From assembly GCF_000143765.1 (NCBI RefSeq), contig NZ_GL379771.1, forward strand, positions 186,001 through 250,000: a DNA stretch of 64,000 bases. The letters are read 5' to 3'. Under the pieces are notes generated by a model. The model saw nothing but the letters and a program-made list of their open reading frames with translations, was not told the DNA's origin and made no database searches. The first letter of the stretch is position 1; every line of letters starts with the position of its first letter. The position numbers and the translations under genes were made by a program. This DNA comes from Sphingobacterium spiritivorum ATCC 33861 (GTDB lineage: Bacteria > Bacteroidota > Bacteroidia > Sphingobacteriales > Sphingobacteriaceae). Positions 1-8,505 of this stretch are shown here, piece after piece.

Positions 1-2
1 AA

Positions 3-92
3 GGCGGTCAGCTTGAAATCGAAATGAGCAGTACAGCAAATAAAAATTTTGGCAAGAACAAAGATAGCTGGCCATCAGCTATTGAGAATTAA
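3..92 (+). CDS. C-terminal end of probable GH92 alpha-mannosidase (partial)
   Basis: Only the last 29 codons and the stop are inside the window. The frame is open from base 3 and ends at the TAA at 90-92. The tail has a Gly-Gly-x-Leu followed by a Met, an Asn-Lys-Asn-Phe-Gly stretch and a final Trp-Pro-Ser. This resembles the end of GH92 exo-alpha-mannosidases, which close with GG.L.F.MG..PN..WG....PxS. A strong terminator follows at once, so this is the true 3' end of a gene. The GH92 assignment rests on a short tail and is tentative. Confidence 0.5.
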   Translation, partial: GGQLEIEMSSTANKNFGKNKDSWPSAIEN

Positions 93-98
93 AAAAAA

Positions 99-134
99 GG
101 GGTTGCTTAATGTATTAAGCAACCCCTTTTTTTT
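99..134 (+). terminator. Rho-independent terminator of the partial GH92-like gene
   Basis: A 12-bp perfect stem (GGGGTTGCTTAA at 99-110 and its complement at 115-126) with a TGTA loop is followed by eight T residues. It starts seven bases after the stop codon. Confidence 0.9.
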
Positions 135-211
135 CCATGACAGAATGACATCCAAAACACAAAGGAACAGAATTTGTTAATACTATATCGTAACTAAAAA
201 AGGAGATAAAA

Positions 212-538
212 ATGAGTAATTTGAAAAATATAAATATTCAGGACATCGGTGATGGAAACGATAACCAAAAAGATTTCTACACAACTTTCAAAGAAAGATT
301 ACAAGATGTAGAAACTTTCCCAAGTGTTTATACCTTCAAATTTATTTTACCAAAAGACGAGGAGCAATTGAATCAAATCAAATCCATTTTTTCAGGAAAA
401 GATGCGCAGTTCTCTTTAAAAGAGTCTAAAACCGGAAAATATAATTCAATAACCGTTAACGTAACGGTAAACGATGCGGATGAGGTTGTACACTATTATC
501 AGGAAGTGGCTAAAATAAAAGGTGTGATCATGTTGTAA
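212..538 (+). CDS. DUF493 family protein (YbeD-like)
   Basis: This small cytosolic protein of 108 residues matches the DUF493/YbeD family, an ACT-like alpha-beta fold found in many bacteria whose function is not settled. The family core is visible as FPSVYTFKFILP near residue 37 and as a second strand pattern (SITVNVTVNDADEVVHYYQ) before a C-terminal GVIML. The start is well supported by an AGGAG at 201-205, six bases upstream of the ATG. That is an unusually good Shine-Dalgarno site for this phylum. The gene stands alone, between a terminator upstream and another downstream. No signal peptide or membrane segment is visible. Confidence 0.85.
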   Translation: MSNLKNINIQDIGDGNDNQKDFYTTFKERLQDVETFPSVYTFKFILPKDEEQLNQIKSIFSGKDAQFSLKESKTGKYNSITVNVTVNDADEVVHYYQEVAKIKGVIML

Positions 539-560
539 GCCAGAGCACTCCATATCATCA

Positions 561-600
561 AGAAAGGCATTCTGAATGAAATCAGAATGCCTTTCTTATT
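561..600 (+). terminator. Terminator of the DUF493 gene
   Basis: A 15-bp stem (561-575 with 582-596) and a 6-nt loop are followed by a short T-rich stretch. It lies 22 bases after the DUF493 stop. Confidence 0.8.
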
Positions 601-653
601 TATCTCTACTCTCGTTGTAGAAATTATACCTGAACTTTCTTTTATCCTGCAAA

Positions 654-686
654 AAAAACAATAAAAAAGCCCACCAAAGGTGGGCT
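654..686 (-). terminator. Terminator of pnp
   Basis: AGCCCACC at 668-675 pairs with GGTGGGCT at 679-686. On the minus strand the stem is followed by a run of T residues. It is placed 26 bases beyond the pnp stop codon. Confidence 0.85.
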
Positions 687-711
687 GTTCTTTATGTAAA
701 GCTTATCAGGA

Positions 712-2901
712 TTATGCCTGAGGTGCTTCATTCTGAGGTGCCTGTTCAGCACTTTTTTGCTCTTGCTGAGGTTTATCTTCTCTTGGAGGACGAGGCAATA
801 ACGCTTTACGGGAAAGCTTCATTTTACCTTGTTTATCTATATCCAGCAATTTGACAGTAACTTTATCTCCTTCTTTGAAGATTCCGTCCATTGTTTCATA
901 ACGTTTCCAATCGATTTCTGAGATATGTAACAATCCGTCTTTACCCGGCATGATTTCTACGAAAGCACCAAATGGCATGATAGATTTCACTTTACCTTCA
1001 TATGTAGCACCAATCTCCGGTTTAGCAGCTATCGCTCTGATACGAGCTGAAGCTTCATCGATAGCTGCTTTATTATCAGCAAAGATCTGTACGATACCTT
1101 TGTTATCCACCTCTTCGATTGAGATCGTAGCGCCGGTTTCGCGTTGCATCTCCTGAATAATCTTACCACCTGGCCCGATAACAGCACCGATAAATTCTTT
1201 ATCAATAATGATCTGAATAATGCGTGGTGCATGTGGTTTGTAATCTTCACGAGGAGCAGAAATAGTTTTAGCCATCTCCCCAAGAATATGAAGACGGGCT
1301 TCTTTTGCCTGATCCAAAGCTTGTGTCAATACTTCCCACTTAAGACCATTGATCTTAAGGTCCATCTGACAAGCTACGATACCTTTTGAAGTACCTGTAA
1401 CTTTAAAGTCCATATCACCTAAGTGATCTTCGTCACCAAGGATATCAGATAAGATTGCGTATTTACCTGTTTTCTCATCTGTAATCAGACCCATTGCAAT
1501 ACCGGATACAGGTGCTTTTAATTTCACCCCAGCGTCCATCAATGCTAATGTTCCGGCACATACAGTTGCCATTGATGACGAACCGTTAGATTCCAGAATA
1601 TCTGATACTACACGAATTGTATAAGGATTTTCAGCATCTGCAGGTAATACTTGCTTCAATGAGCGCATAGCCAGGTTACCGTGACCCACTTCACGACGAC
1701 CAGGACCTCTGTTAGGTCTGACCTCTCCTGTAGAGAATGCCGGGAAGTTATAGTGCAGGATAAATTTGTTGTATCCATTGATAAATGCACCATCTATCAT
1801 CTGCTCATCATCTTTAGCTCCCAAAGTAACGGAAGTCAATGACTGTGTTTCACCACGTGTGAATACAGCAGATCCGTGAGCAGCAGGAAGGTAATTCACT
1901 TCTGACCAGATCGGACGTACAGTACGTACATCACGACCGTCCAGACGGATTCCTTCGTCCAATACTAAATTACGTACAGCATCATACTGTACATCGTGAA
2001 AATATTTTTTAGCTAAGAATTTTGTATCATCATCGATCTCTTCCCCTAGTGTAACGAAGAATTCCTCACCGATCTCAGCAAATTTCTCACCACGTTCGTG
2101 TTTTGTTGAGCCTGATTTTGCGATCGCATATACTTTATCGTATGTAGCCGCAAAAATCGCTTCACGCAATTCCGGGTTTGATGGTTCGTGGTTGTATTCT
2201 CGTTTCGTAGTAGCACCAACAAGATTAGCCAATTCTACCTGTGCAGCGATTTGCTTCTTGATAGCCTCGTGAGCAAAAGCAATTGCTTCAACCATTTCAG
2301 CCTCTGAAATTTCATTCGCTTCTCCTTCCACCATACCAATATCCTGTGCAGAACCTGCGACAACAAATTCTAAAGTAGCACGTTCCAAATCCGATAATTT
2401 CGGGTTGATTACCAACTGACCGTCGATTTTAGCAACACGGACTTCTGAAATAGGTCCGTTGAAAGGAATATCTGAAACCGCGATAGCAGCGGATGCAGCA
2501 AGACCTGCCAATGCATCAGGCATAATATCTTTATCTGCAGAGATCAGACTGATCATTACTTGTGTATCTGCATGATAGTTTTCGGGGAATAGCGGACGTA
2601 AAGCTCTGTCTACCAGACGAGAGATTAATACCTCATAGTCTGACAATCTCGCTTCACGACGTAGAAAACCACCTGGAATACGACCTGTAGCCGCATATTT
2701 CTCCTGATAATCTACGGATAAAGGTAAAAAGTCTACTCCTGGCTTAGCTTCTCTTGCAGAAACAACTGTAGCCAGCAACATCGTATCACCTTGTTTGACG
2801 ACTACTGAACCATCGGCTTGTTTCGCCAATTTACCAGTAGACAGTTCGATTTGGGTGCCATTACCCATATCGATAATTGTTTTGATTTCGTTATAACTCA
2901 T
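712..2901 (-). CDS. pnp: Polyribonucleotide nucleotidyltransferase (PNPase)
   Basis: PNPase degrades RNA from the 3' end by phosphorolysis and is a core part of the RNA degradation machinery in the cytosol. The 729-residue length is normal. Two RNase PH-like domains are visible (about residues 15-145 and 320-460), separated by the helical linker. A KH domain near 555-615 carries the IGPGGK loop, and an S1 domain occupies about 620-695 ([22 protein letters not shown]). The last 30 residues are a Pro/Gln/Glu-rich tail. A CAAAGGTA at 2974-2981 (TACCTTTG on the coding strand) is a good -7 element 72 bases before the ATG. In many bacteria rpsO directly precedes pnp. Here an opposite-strand lipoprotein gene lies between them. 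Confidence 0.98.
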   Translation of the reverse strand: MSYNEIKTIIDMGNGTQIELSTGKLAKQADGSVVVKQGDTMLLATVVSAREAKPGVDFLPLSVDYQEKYAATGRIPGGFLRREARLSDYEVLISRLVDRALRPLFPENYHADTQVMISLISADKDIMPDALAGLAASAAIAVSDIPFNGPISEVRVAKIDGQLVINPKLSDLERATLEFVVAGSAQDIGMVEGEANEISEAEMVEAIAFAHEAIKKQIAAQVELANLVGATTKREYNHEPSNPELREAIFAATYDKVYAIAKSGSTKHERGEKFAEIGEEFFVTLGEEIDDDTKFLAKKYFHDVQYDAVRNLVLDEGIRLDGRDVRTVRPIWSEVNYLPAAHGSAVFTRGETQSLTSVTLGAKDDEQMIDGAFINGYNKFILHYNFPAFSTGEVRPNRGPGRREVGHGNLAMRSLKQVLPADAENPYTIRVVSDILESNGSSSMATVCAGTLALMDAGVKLKAPVSGIAMGLITDEKTGKYAILSDILGDEDHLGDMDFKVTGTSKGIVACQMDLKINGLKWEVLTQALDQAKEARLHILGEMAKTISAPREDYKPHAPRIIQIIIDKEFIGAVIGPGGKIIQEMQRETGATISIEEVDNKGIVQIFADNKAAIDEASARIRAIAAKPEIGATYEGKVKSIMPFGAFVEIMPGKDGLLHISEIDWKRYETMDGIFKEGDKVTVKLLDIDKQGKMKLSRKALLPRPPREDKPQQEQKSAEQAPQNEAPQA

Positions 2902-2973
2902 TTTTTGTTCATTGTGACACGCTTTTCATCATTTTGGCAGCGCGTCAATATATTAAAACTTTTAAATTCAGCA

Positions 2974-2981
2974 CAAAGGTA
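2974..2981 (-). promoter_or_regulatory. -7 promoter element of pnp
   Basis: TACCTTTG on the minus strand matches the Bacteroidota -7 consensus TAnnTTTG. The -33 partner is weak. It predicts a 5' leader of roughly 65 nt. Confidence 0.5.
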
Positions 2982-3100
2982 AATAAAATTTATGCTTTAA
3001 TATTAACAATCTATTCAAACTAATTTTTATCCCCATTGTAGCAGTTCGTTATACCACATCGTTATATCTATACCTCTATAAACCAATAAAAATTAACAAC

Positions 3101-3673
3101 ATGAAAATACTTAAATTTCTATGGATAGGAATTCTGATACTGTATTCCTGCAAAAAAGATCCTAATGTTATCGTGCCGGAACAGGAATATTATTACTGGG
3201 CAGATAGTAAGAAGGTCTTTTTAACAATAAAAGAAGATGTTTTTATAGCAGTTGTCAACGAAGATGAAATATCCAGTACAACTAAAGCTCTTAAAGAAAA
3301 AAAAGTAACAATTGATCGTAAAGAAAAAAGCTATTATATATTAAGTTCTCCAAATGCTCAGGTCAGCCAGGAGCTAAGGACAGGGCAGGGAGTGTTTAAT
3401 ACACTTAATTTATGTCCAACCTTTAACACATCAAATGGCATAATAATTCCAACCGATCAAATTACAGTAAAACCCAAAGCCGGGGTTAAAATAGAAGCAA
3501 TACTTGAATTGTTGGGCAATGAAATTGTATCACATACAACCACATCATATGGCACTACACTCATTAAAATAAAGTATATAAAAAATGTATTTTCTTTATC
3601 CAATAAGATTTATGAAAAGGGATTAGCCGAATACTCTCATCCTGATTTCTACCTTCCTCTTGATTTGTTTTGA
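3101..3673 (+). CDS. Lipoprotein resembling a free-standing subtilase propeptide
   Basis: The 190-residue product has a lipoprotein signal ending in LYSC (Cys17) followed by KKD, so it should be lipid-anchored outside the inner membrane. By eye it aligns along its whole length with residues 20-210 of the subtilisin-like protease at 5909-8056. Shared features are CKKD after the signal, a YYYW/MYYW motif, GIIIPTDQITVK against GVAFITDRISIK, TTSYGT against TTPYGA, and a closing EYSHPDF against EWSNPDF. No catalytic domain follows. It could be a protease inhibitor or folding helper, or the leftover of a truncated protease gene, although the frame is intact. It sits between rpsO and pnp on the opposite strand. 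Confidence 0.75.
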   Translation: MKILKFLWIGILILYSCKKDPNVIVPEQEYYYWADSKKVFLTIKEDVFIAVVNEDEISSTTKALKEKKVTIDRKEKSYYILSSPNAQVSQELRTGQGVFNTLNLCPTFNTSNGIIIPTDQITVKPKAGVKIEAILELLGNEIVSHTTTSYGTTLIKIKYIKNVFSLSNKIYEKGLAEYSHPDFYLPLDLF

Positions 3674-3701
3674 AGAATTTCCACTAAATTCTATTTATAA
3701 A

Positions 3702-3734
3702 AAAAGAGCCATCCAAAAACTGGATGGCTCTTTT
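3702..3734. terminator. Bidirectional terminator between the propeptide-like gene and rpsO
   Basis: A 14-bp perfect stem (3702-3715 with 3721-3734) has A residues on the left arm and T residues on the right. It can stop transcription from both converging genes. Confidence 0.85.
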
Positions 3735-3757
3735 AACATCTTTTTTTTACTAAAAGC

Positions 3758-4036
3758 TTATTTGATAATATCACGTAAACCTAAGCCTTTGATGATCGCA
3801 CGATATCTTTCGATATCTTTCTTGTAAAGATATGCTAACAAAGAACGACGTTTACCTACTAATTTCTGCAGTGAACGTTGTGTTGCGAAGTCTTTTCTGT
3901 TGTTTTTCAAATGCCCTGTTAAGTGAGCAATTCTTTTAGTGAATAATGCCACCTGACCTTCAGTAGATCCTGTGTTTGTAGCTGATCCGGCAAATTCTGC
4001 GAAGATATCAGCTTTGTACTCTTTACTTAAATACAT
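3758..4036 (-). CDS. rpsO: 30S ribosomal protein S15
   Basis: This 92-residue protein is S15, which binds 16S rRNA in the platform of the small subunit and starts its assembly. The family signature is clear: GSTEGQVALFTKRIAHLTGHLKNNRKDF, then a conserved helix with KLVGKRRSLLAYL, then a YRAIIKGLGLR ending. The length is normal (S15 is about 89 residues). A TATCTTTG on the minus strand at 4081-4088 is a good -7 element about 45 bases before the ATG. The usual partner gene pnp lies downstream in the same direction, but the propeptide-like lipoprotein gene and a terminator separate the two, so they are probably transcribed apart. Confidence 0.98.
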   Translation of the reverse strand: MYLSKEYKADIFAEFAGSATNTGSTEGQVALFTKRIAHLTGHLKNNRKDFATQRSLQKLVGKRRSLLAYLYKKDIERYRAIIKGLGLRDIIK

Positions 4037-4080
4037 CTCTTGAATAATATTAAAGCGTTAAAAATTCTGTTAATTGGCTG

Positions 4081-4088
4081 CAAAGATA
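4081..4088 (-). promoter_or_regulatory. -7 promoter element of rpsO
   Basis: TATCTTTG on the minus strand matches TAnnTTTG. It lies 45 bases before the S15 start codon. No clear -33 element was found. Confidence 0.5.
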
Positions 4089-4105
4089 GGTATTAAAAAT
4101 TAAAA

Positions 4106-5320
4106 TTACACTTTTATATAAATTTTCTTTTTATCCAGTATATAGCAGATCACCCACATAAAAGCGAGAAAGCATAGAGAATAAGCAAAAGATCCGACTT
4201 CAGGCGGACCCGGCAGTTGTGCACAGATATGAGTATAGAACCAATTAAGTGCATTAGTATAAACCGGCAAACCATCCTCTCCCACTCCGTCAGGTATTCT
4301 CCACAGCCCTACTAAGCGAGGCAACAAACCACTCAATACAAAAATGAATAAAGGATTTTTCCCAAATACATCAAAAAATCGTGTCAGACTATTTTTGACT
4401 CCCTGAACCTCGATAAACCAAATCATACCCCCTATCGTCATTACGCCCAAACCAGTAGTATACAATACATAGGAGCTCGTCCAGATCTTCTTATTGATCG
4501 GAAAACCTAAAGACCAGACCCAAGCCAGAACAACCAGAATAAAACCGGTCACAAACAATCCGGACAACAATTTGAAGTGCGGCTCCTGGGATGCGGGAAC
4601 CTTTTTCCATAGCCAATCTACCTGTCCCTGTTTCTTGATATAAGTACCGGCAAGATACCCCAATACGACTTGTACAATTGCAGGCAGTGTACTCATAAGT
4701 CCTTCCGGATCAAAAGGAACTCCCTCTCCTTTATAAACATGTGCAACTCCCAAAATCTGAATATCATATGCAGTACCGAACCAACCCTGCAAGCTATAAG
4801 GATCTCCCGGAGTTCCCAGAAATGCACAAACAGCCCAGTACACTACTAATATAAAGGTTGAAATCCAGATGATAGCTTTTTCTCTGAAGTAATAAGCAAT
4901 AATGGAGGCAAAACAGTAAGCTAACGCTATACGCTGCAATACACCTAATATACGTACTCCACGCATCGAGTCATCCGCATAACTCCATTGCTTAAAGACA
5001 AGCGTATCCTGCGCCCATTGCACAAAAGGCCACCAGTTGATAAACAGCCCTATTAAAAATATAAGAACTGTTCTCTTCAATACTTTTTGCCAGAAAACGG
5101 CAGGCCCTGCTTCCTGTAAACGCGGAATAACAAAAGACATCGCATTTCCAACCGCAAACAGAAAAAATGGAAAAACAAGATCTGTAGGTGTACAACCATG
5201 CCATTCCGCGTGTTTAAGAGGTGCAAACATATGCCCCCAAGACCCGGGATTATTAACCATGATCATAAGTGCGACTGTAGCTCCTCTAAATACATCCAGA
5301 GAATAATAACGTTGTTTCAT
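4106..5320 (-). CDS. HGSNAT/NagX-like membrane acyltransferase (DUF5009 type)
   Basis: The 404-residue protein has about ten to eleven hydrophobic membrane segments. It begins with SLDVFRGATVALMIMVNNPG and continues with HAEWHGCTPTDLVFPFFLFAVGNAM. These two blocks are the signature of the heparan-alpha-glucosaminide N-acetyltransferase family (DUF1624/DUF5009). In lysosomes this family acetylates terminal glucosamine using cytosolic acetyl-CoA. The bacterial members, such as NagX, often lie in amino-sugar loci. The conserved His (residue 37 or 41) fits the active-site His of the family. The bacterial substrate is unknown. No operon partner is visible here, since both flanks are separate units. 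Confidence 0.85.
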   Translation of the reverse strand: MKQRYYSLDVFRGATVALMIMVNNPGSWGHMFAPLKHAEWHGCTPTDLVFPFFLFAVGNAMSFVIPRLQEAGPAVFWQKVLKRTVLIFLIGLFINWWPFVQWAQDTLVFKQWSYADDSMRGVRILGVLQRIALAYCFASIIAYYFREKAIIWISTFILVVYWAVCAFLGTPGDPYSLQGWFGTAYDIQILGVAHVYKGEGVPFDPEGLMSTLPAIVQVVLGYLAGTYIKKQGQVDWLWKKVPASQEPHFKLLSGLFVTGFILVVLAWVWSLGFPINKKIWTSSYVLYTTGLGVMTIGGMIWFIEVQGVKNSLTRFFDVFGKNPLFIFVLSGLLPRLVGLWRIPDGVGEDGLPVYTNALNWFYTHICAQLPGPPEVGSFAYSLCFLAFMWVICYILDKKKIYIKV

Positions 5321-5908
5321 GGGATAATGTGTGTGTTCTTATTATGAAGTAAGAAGTTGTTTGATATAAAATAGGATTACAGAGCTAATATAGAAAATAT
5401 TTGACTCGCATATGTACAATTTATCAAAAATATACTTTTTTAAGCCATATCACTAGAAAAACATGCATAAAAATGCAATAAATTTTATTCTATCTACTCA
5501 TGATAATTTTAAAATTTTACCAATTAAAAGAAAAAGAGACCACTGAACAAATTCCGTTGCCCCCCTCAATCCTTTAAAAATGTCGTCAAACTAATTCTTT
5601 AACTTTAAATGCACCTCTATTCCACTCCATACATACATGTACCATTAGCAATAAAATAGTGATTAGAAGATGTAGAACCACATGAATTTGTTACCGTTAT
5701 TTTGATTACCGTATGATGACCTTGAGGAGAAATATTAATAGTTCTCTATTTAACAATTTCCCATCACCTCAACTTTACATATCAGTCTCAAATTACAAAC
5801 CTAAATATACATAATTAATTTTCATAATACTACCATTAAAACGACTCTTTATTTATACATAAATAAATTGTAATCGAAACACATAAACTTATATTATTGA
5901 CCTAACAA
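5321..5908. other. AT-rich intergenic stretch with an Ig-domain remnant
   Basis: The 588 bases lie between the 5' end of the acyltransferase gene and the 3' end of the subtilase gene. Apart from the minus-strand remnant at 5617-5745 they hold no complete gene and no strong terminator. The DNA is AT-rich with many stops in all frames. Confidence 0.6.
5617..5745 (-). pseudogene. Remnant of an Ig/PKD-like secreted domain
   Basis: Reading the minus strand from 5745 to the stop at 5617-5619 gives 42 residues with a strongly protein-like pattern: INISPQGHHTVIKITVTNSCG, then STSSNHYFIANG, ending in CMYGVE. An in-frame stop (5746-5748) lies just upstream and there is no start codon. The pattern (alternating strand, then NSCG) matches the last beta-strands of the C-terminal domain of the neighbouring subtilase, where TYTISARVKNKCG precedes the end. 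I read it as the decayed 3' end of a related protein. Confidence 0.55.
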
Positions 5909-8056
5909 CTACTGCTTATATACAGTAGTGCTTTTCCAATTAGTCCAAACACCACATTTATTTTTTACTCTTGCCGAAATTGTATATGTACCGGTTCCTA
6001 AAAATTGTATTGACACACCAGTATTATTTGATATTGGACAGGATATCTGACTTTCATAATTAATAATCGCACTAATAGGAGAAACAATCCATTCTCCATC
6101 GATTGCATCTGTACATCTACGAGGAAATAAGGCAACAAAATTCATCAAAGGAAATGCCCCCGGACCAATAGTCGATGACTCCTTCCAAACCTCATCTAAA
6201 ACTGTCACCCCTCCAGCATTAATTACTTTCTTAACTATATAACTCCCCCCCGTTTGACTAATAACAGCCTTAAGAACCCCACTTCCACCCCCTGAAACCG
6301 CAACAGTTGCATTTGCCCCAGTTCCGGACACACTAGCTACGTAACTTGGGCTGACGGACCAGCTTACACTCGCGCCTGGAGGAAGAGAACTTAAAGAATA
6401 CGTATCAGACGAACACACATCAACTGGGCCATTAATAGTTGGAATAATTCTTTTTAACGCCCCCTCCGCATTCAACCTGCCATATCCGAACGTATTATCA
6501 AAACCACTCGACCCCATGTCAGTTGCACTCATCTGTAGATGCGATCTTACCTGAGATTCAGTGAGATTAGGATTTACAGAAAGCATAAGAGCAGCCACTC
6601 CTGCAACCTGTGGGCAAGCAGCAGATGTACCACCAAAATTAGACATATAATTATCGCTACTATATCCCCAATTGCCAACTCTATCCGTAGTGTATACATC
6701 ACCACTCAAATTTACATTACCAGAAGGTGCTACCAGATCCATTTCAGGCCCACGTTGACTATAATTCCAGATATTTCCATTTTTATCTATTGCCCCCACT
6801 GTTAAGACACCATTTACACTTGAAGGGAATGATACTCCGCTTACATAAGGATTATTATTACCTGATGCAAATACAACAATAGCACCTAAGCCATTTCTGC
6901 CGTTTGTACGTGCATTCGTAATCTCGCTGATAATATCATTATTGGATAATCCTCCTCCCCAGGAGTTACTTAACACATCTGCATTTCCAAGATCTGGTCG
7001 CCACGCCCAATTAATTGCTGTCGCAATTTCCGAAGAAGTAACAGCTCCACTATCATATATATTTGCAGGAGCATAAGGAAATATATTCACGGGTAATATT
7101 AATGAATTGGGAGCAATACCTTTTATTCCATCGTTGTCATCGTGAGCTGCAGCAATGATACCAGCAGAAGCTACTCCATGCCCTTTACTCGGATGGTTCA
7201 ATGGACCCCCTAATGTATTGTTACTACCAGCAGTAAAGCCACTAAGCAATCTGCTGCCGAACTCAGGATGTGTCTCCACGCCATCATCAATGACTGCAAC
7301 ACGAACATTTCTACCTAAAGTAATATCCCATGCTTCAGGAGCATTAATATCTATATTATTTATACCTCCTGTTTGTCCAATATTATTTAGATAGTACTGA
7401 TTAGGATAATAGTCCACATACCTTTCAATTAATTGTACAAAATCTGGATTACTCCATTCTACCGCCTCATTTTCATGTATATAGTTTGCAATCTTACATG
7501 TATTAACCGGAGCAATAGTTTTAAAGATTTGAGCACCATAAGGAGTTGTTGAAATATAGTTCAAATTATGTTTTTTAGCGAATCCAATCAAATCCTGATT
7601 ACTCATTTTTCGCTTGAACTTTATTGAAATCCGATCAGTGATAAATGCTACTCCTTTACCATTAGGTACTTTAATAGATGGATAATAGCTTTTAATATTT
7701 AGCGCTTCACGTTTTTGCAACAAATCCCATTTTGCATCACCCTGAACGATAACTTGTATAGTACTATCATTCTCTACACGTAAAGTTTTAGAGTTTTGAA
7801 GGGATCTTGATAGCTGAGGAAGGTTGGTTAACCTGTCTTTTATTTGTACTAATAACAAAGTCGTGTCATAAGTGAAATAGTGTTTTTCATTACCTGACCA
7901 ATAGTACATTTCATTATTAGATTGTGCTAGTAATTGTAACAAATTTTTATCATTTAAAACATCATTTTTTAAATGATCTTTTTTACAACTAAAAAACATT
8001 ATAGAAAAGCCAATGACTACCAGCAGAGACTTAACAACATAATTTTTCCTTTTCAT
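5909..8056 (-). CDS. Subtilisin-like serine protease lipoprotein (S8)
   Basis: The 715-residue product begins with a lipoprotein signal (SIMFFSC, Cys24). A propeptide-like region of about 190 residues follows, then a peptidase S8 domain from about 240 to 540. The catalytic triad is visible as Asp257 (VAVIDDG), His293 (KGHGVASAG) and Ser478 (GGTSAACP). The oxyanion Asn is Asn400 in FASGN. The C-terminal 170 residues hold an Ig-like domain (SWSVSPSYVASVSGTGANA) and a last domain ending in TYTISARVKNKCG. It probably acts at the cell surface or in the periplasm and needs propeptide removal. A free-standing propeptide homologue lies at 3101-3673. Confidence 0.93.
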   Translation of the reverse strand: MKRKNYVVKSLLVVIGFSIMFFSCKKDHLKNDVLNDKNLLQLLAQSNNEMYYWSGNEKHYFTYDTTLLLVQIKDRLTNLPQLSRSLQNSKTLRVENDSTIQVIVQGDAKWDLLQKREALNIKSYYPSIKVPNGKGVAFITDRISIKFKRKMSNQDLIGFAKKHNLNYISTTPYGAQIFKTIAPVNTCKIANYIHENEAVEWSNPDFVQLIERYVDYYPNQYYLNNIGQTGGINNIDINAPEAWDITLGRNVRVAVIDDGVETHPEFGSRLLSGFTAGSNNTLGGPLNHPSKGHGVASAGIIAAAHDDNDGIKGIAPNSLILPVNIFPYAPANIYDSGAVTSSEIATAINWAWRPDLGNADVLSNSWGGGLSNNDIISEITNARTNGRNGLGAIVVFASGNNNPYVSGVSFPSSVNGVLTVGAIDKNGNIWNYSQRGPEMDLVAPSGNVNLSGDVYTTDRVGNWGYSSDNYMSNFGGTSAACPQVAGVAALMLSVNPNLTESQVRSHLQMSATDMGSSGFDNTFGYGRLNAEGALKRIIPTINGPVDVCSSDTYSLSSLPPGASVSWSVSPSYVASVSGTGANATVAVSGGGSGVLKAVISQTGGSYIVKKVINAGGVTVLDEVWKESSTIGPGAFPLMNFVALFPRRCTDAIDGEWIVSPISAIINYESQISCPISNNTGVSIQFLGTGTYTISARVKNKCGVWTNWKSTTVYKQ

Positions 8057-8505
8057 AAAAACAATAATTTAAGTTAAAAATTTATCAAATACACAAACTA
8101 AAACCTATCAAAAAAATAAAATTAACACAAAAAACACTAAAAAAAATAATAAACTCACTATAGGTTAATTACAATAAACAAAAAAACTTAAAACTTCTTA
8201 AAAACAACATAAACACACAATAATTACATTTTATTATTTTTCAATTACAAAACAACATTTAAGTTATGAAATTATTATTCCATAACTCAAATCTGAAATA
8301 TAATTATTAAAGTGCAATTCCAATTTAAACAATGAAACATAGATTGACAATTTATTCATATTAATATCTTTTTACAAAGATGCTATCTATATTTATCAAT
8401 AATTAAAATACTTTATACTTTTTTTTGAAAAAGATTTTGAAGTTTAAATGTATTTATATTAACTTTATTGCAACACTAGCAATTAATTAACAACTATAGC
8501 CTAAA
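8057..8505. other. Very AT-rich divergent regulatory region
   Basis: The 449 bases separate the divergent subtilase and the first ROK gene. They are extremely AT-rich and hold no gene. The only structured element I can point to is the operator-promoter at 8406-8467. A clear subtilase promoter was not found. Confidence 0.6.
8406..8467 (+). promoter_or_regulatory. Promoter and putative ROK operator of module 1
   Basis: The left half-site AAATACTTT (8406-8414) and right half-site AAAAAGATTT (8428-8437) form an imperfect inverted repeat. The right half ends in TTTG (8436-8439), which is the -33 element. After exactly 20 nt comes TAACTTTA (8460-8467) as the -7 element. The ATG of the ROK gene is 38 bases further on. 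The same layout recurs at 15023, 21459 and 35026. Confidence 0.75.
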
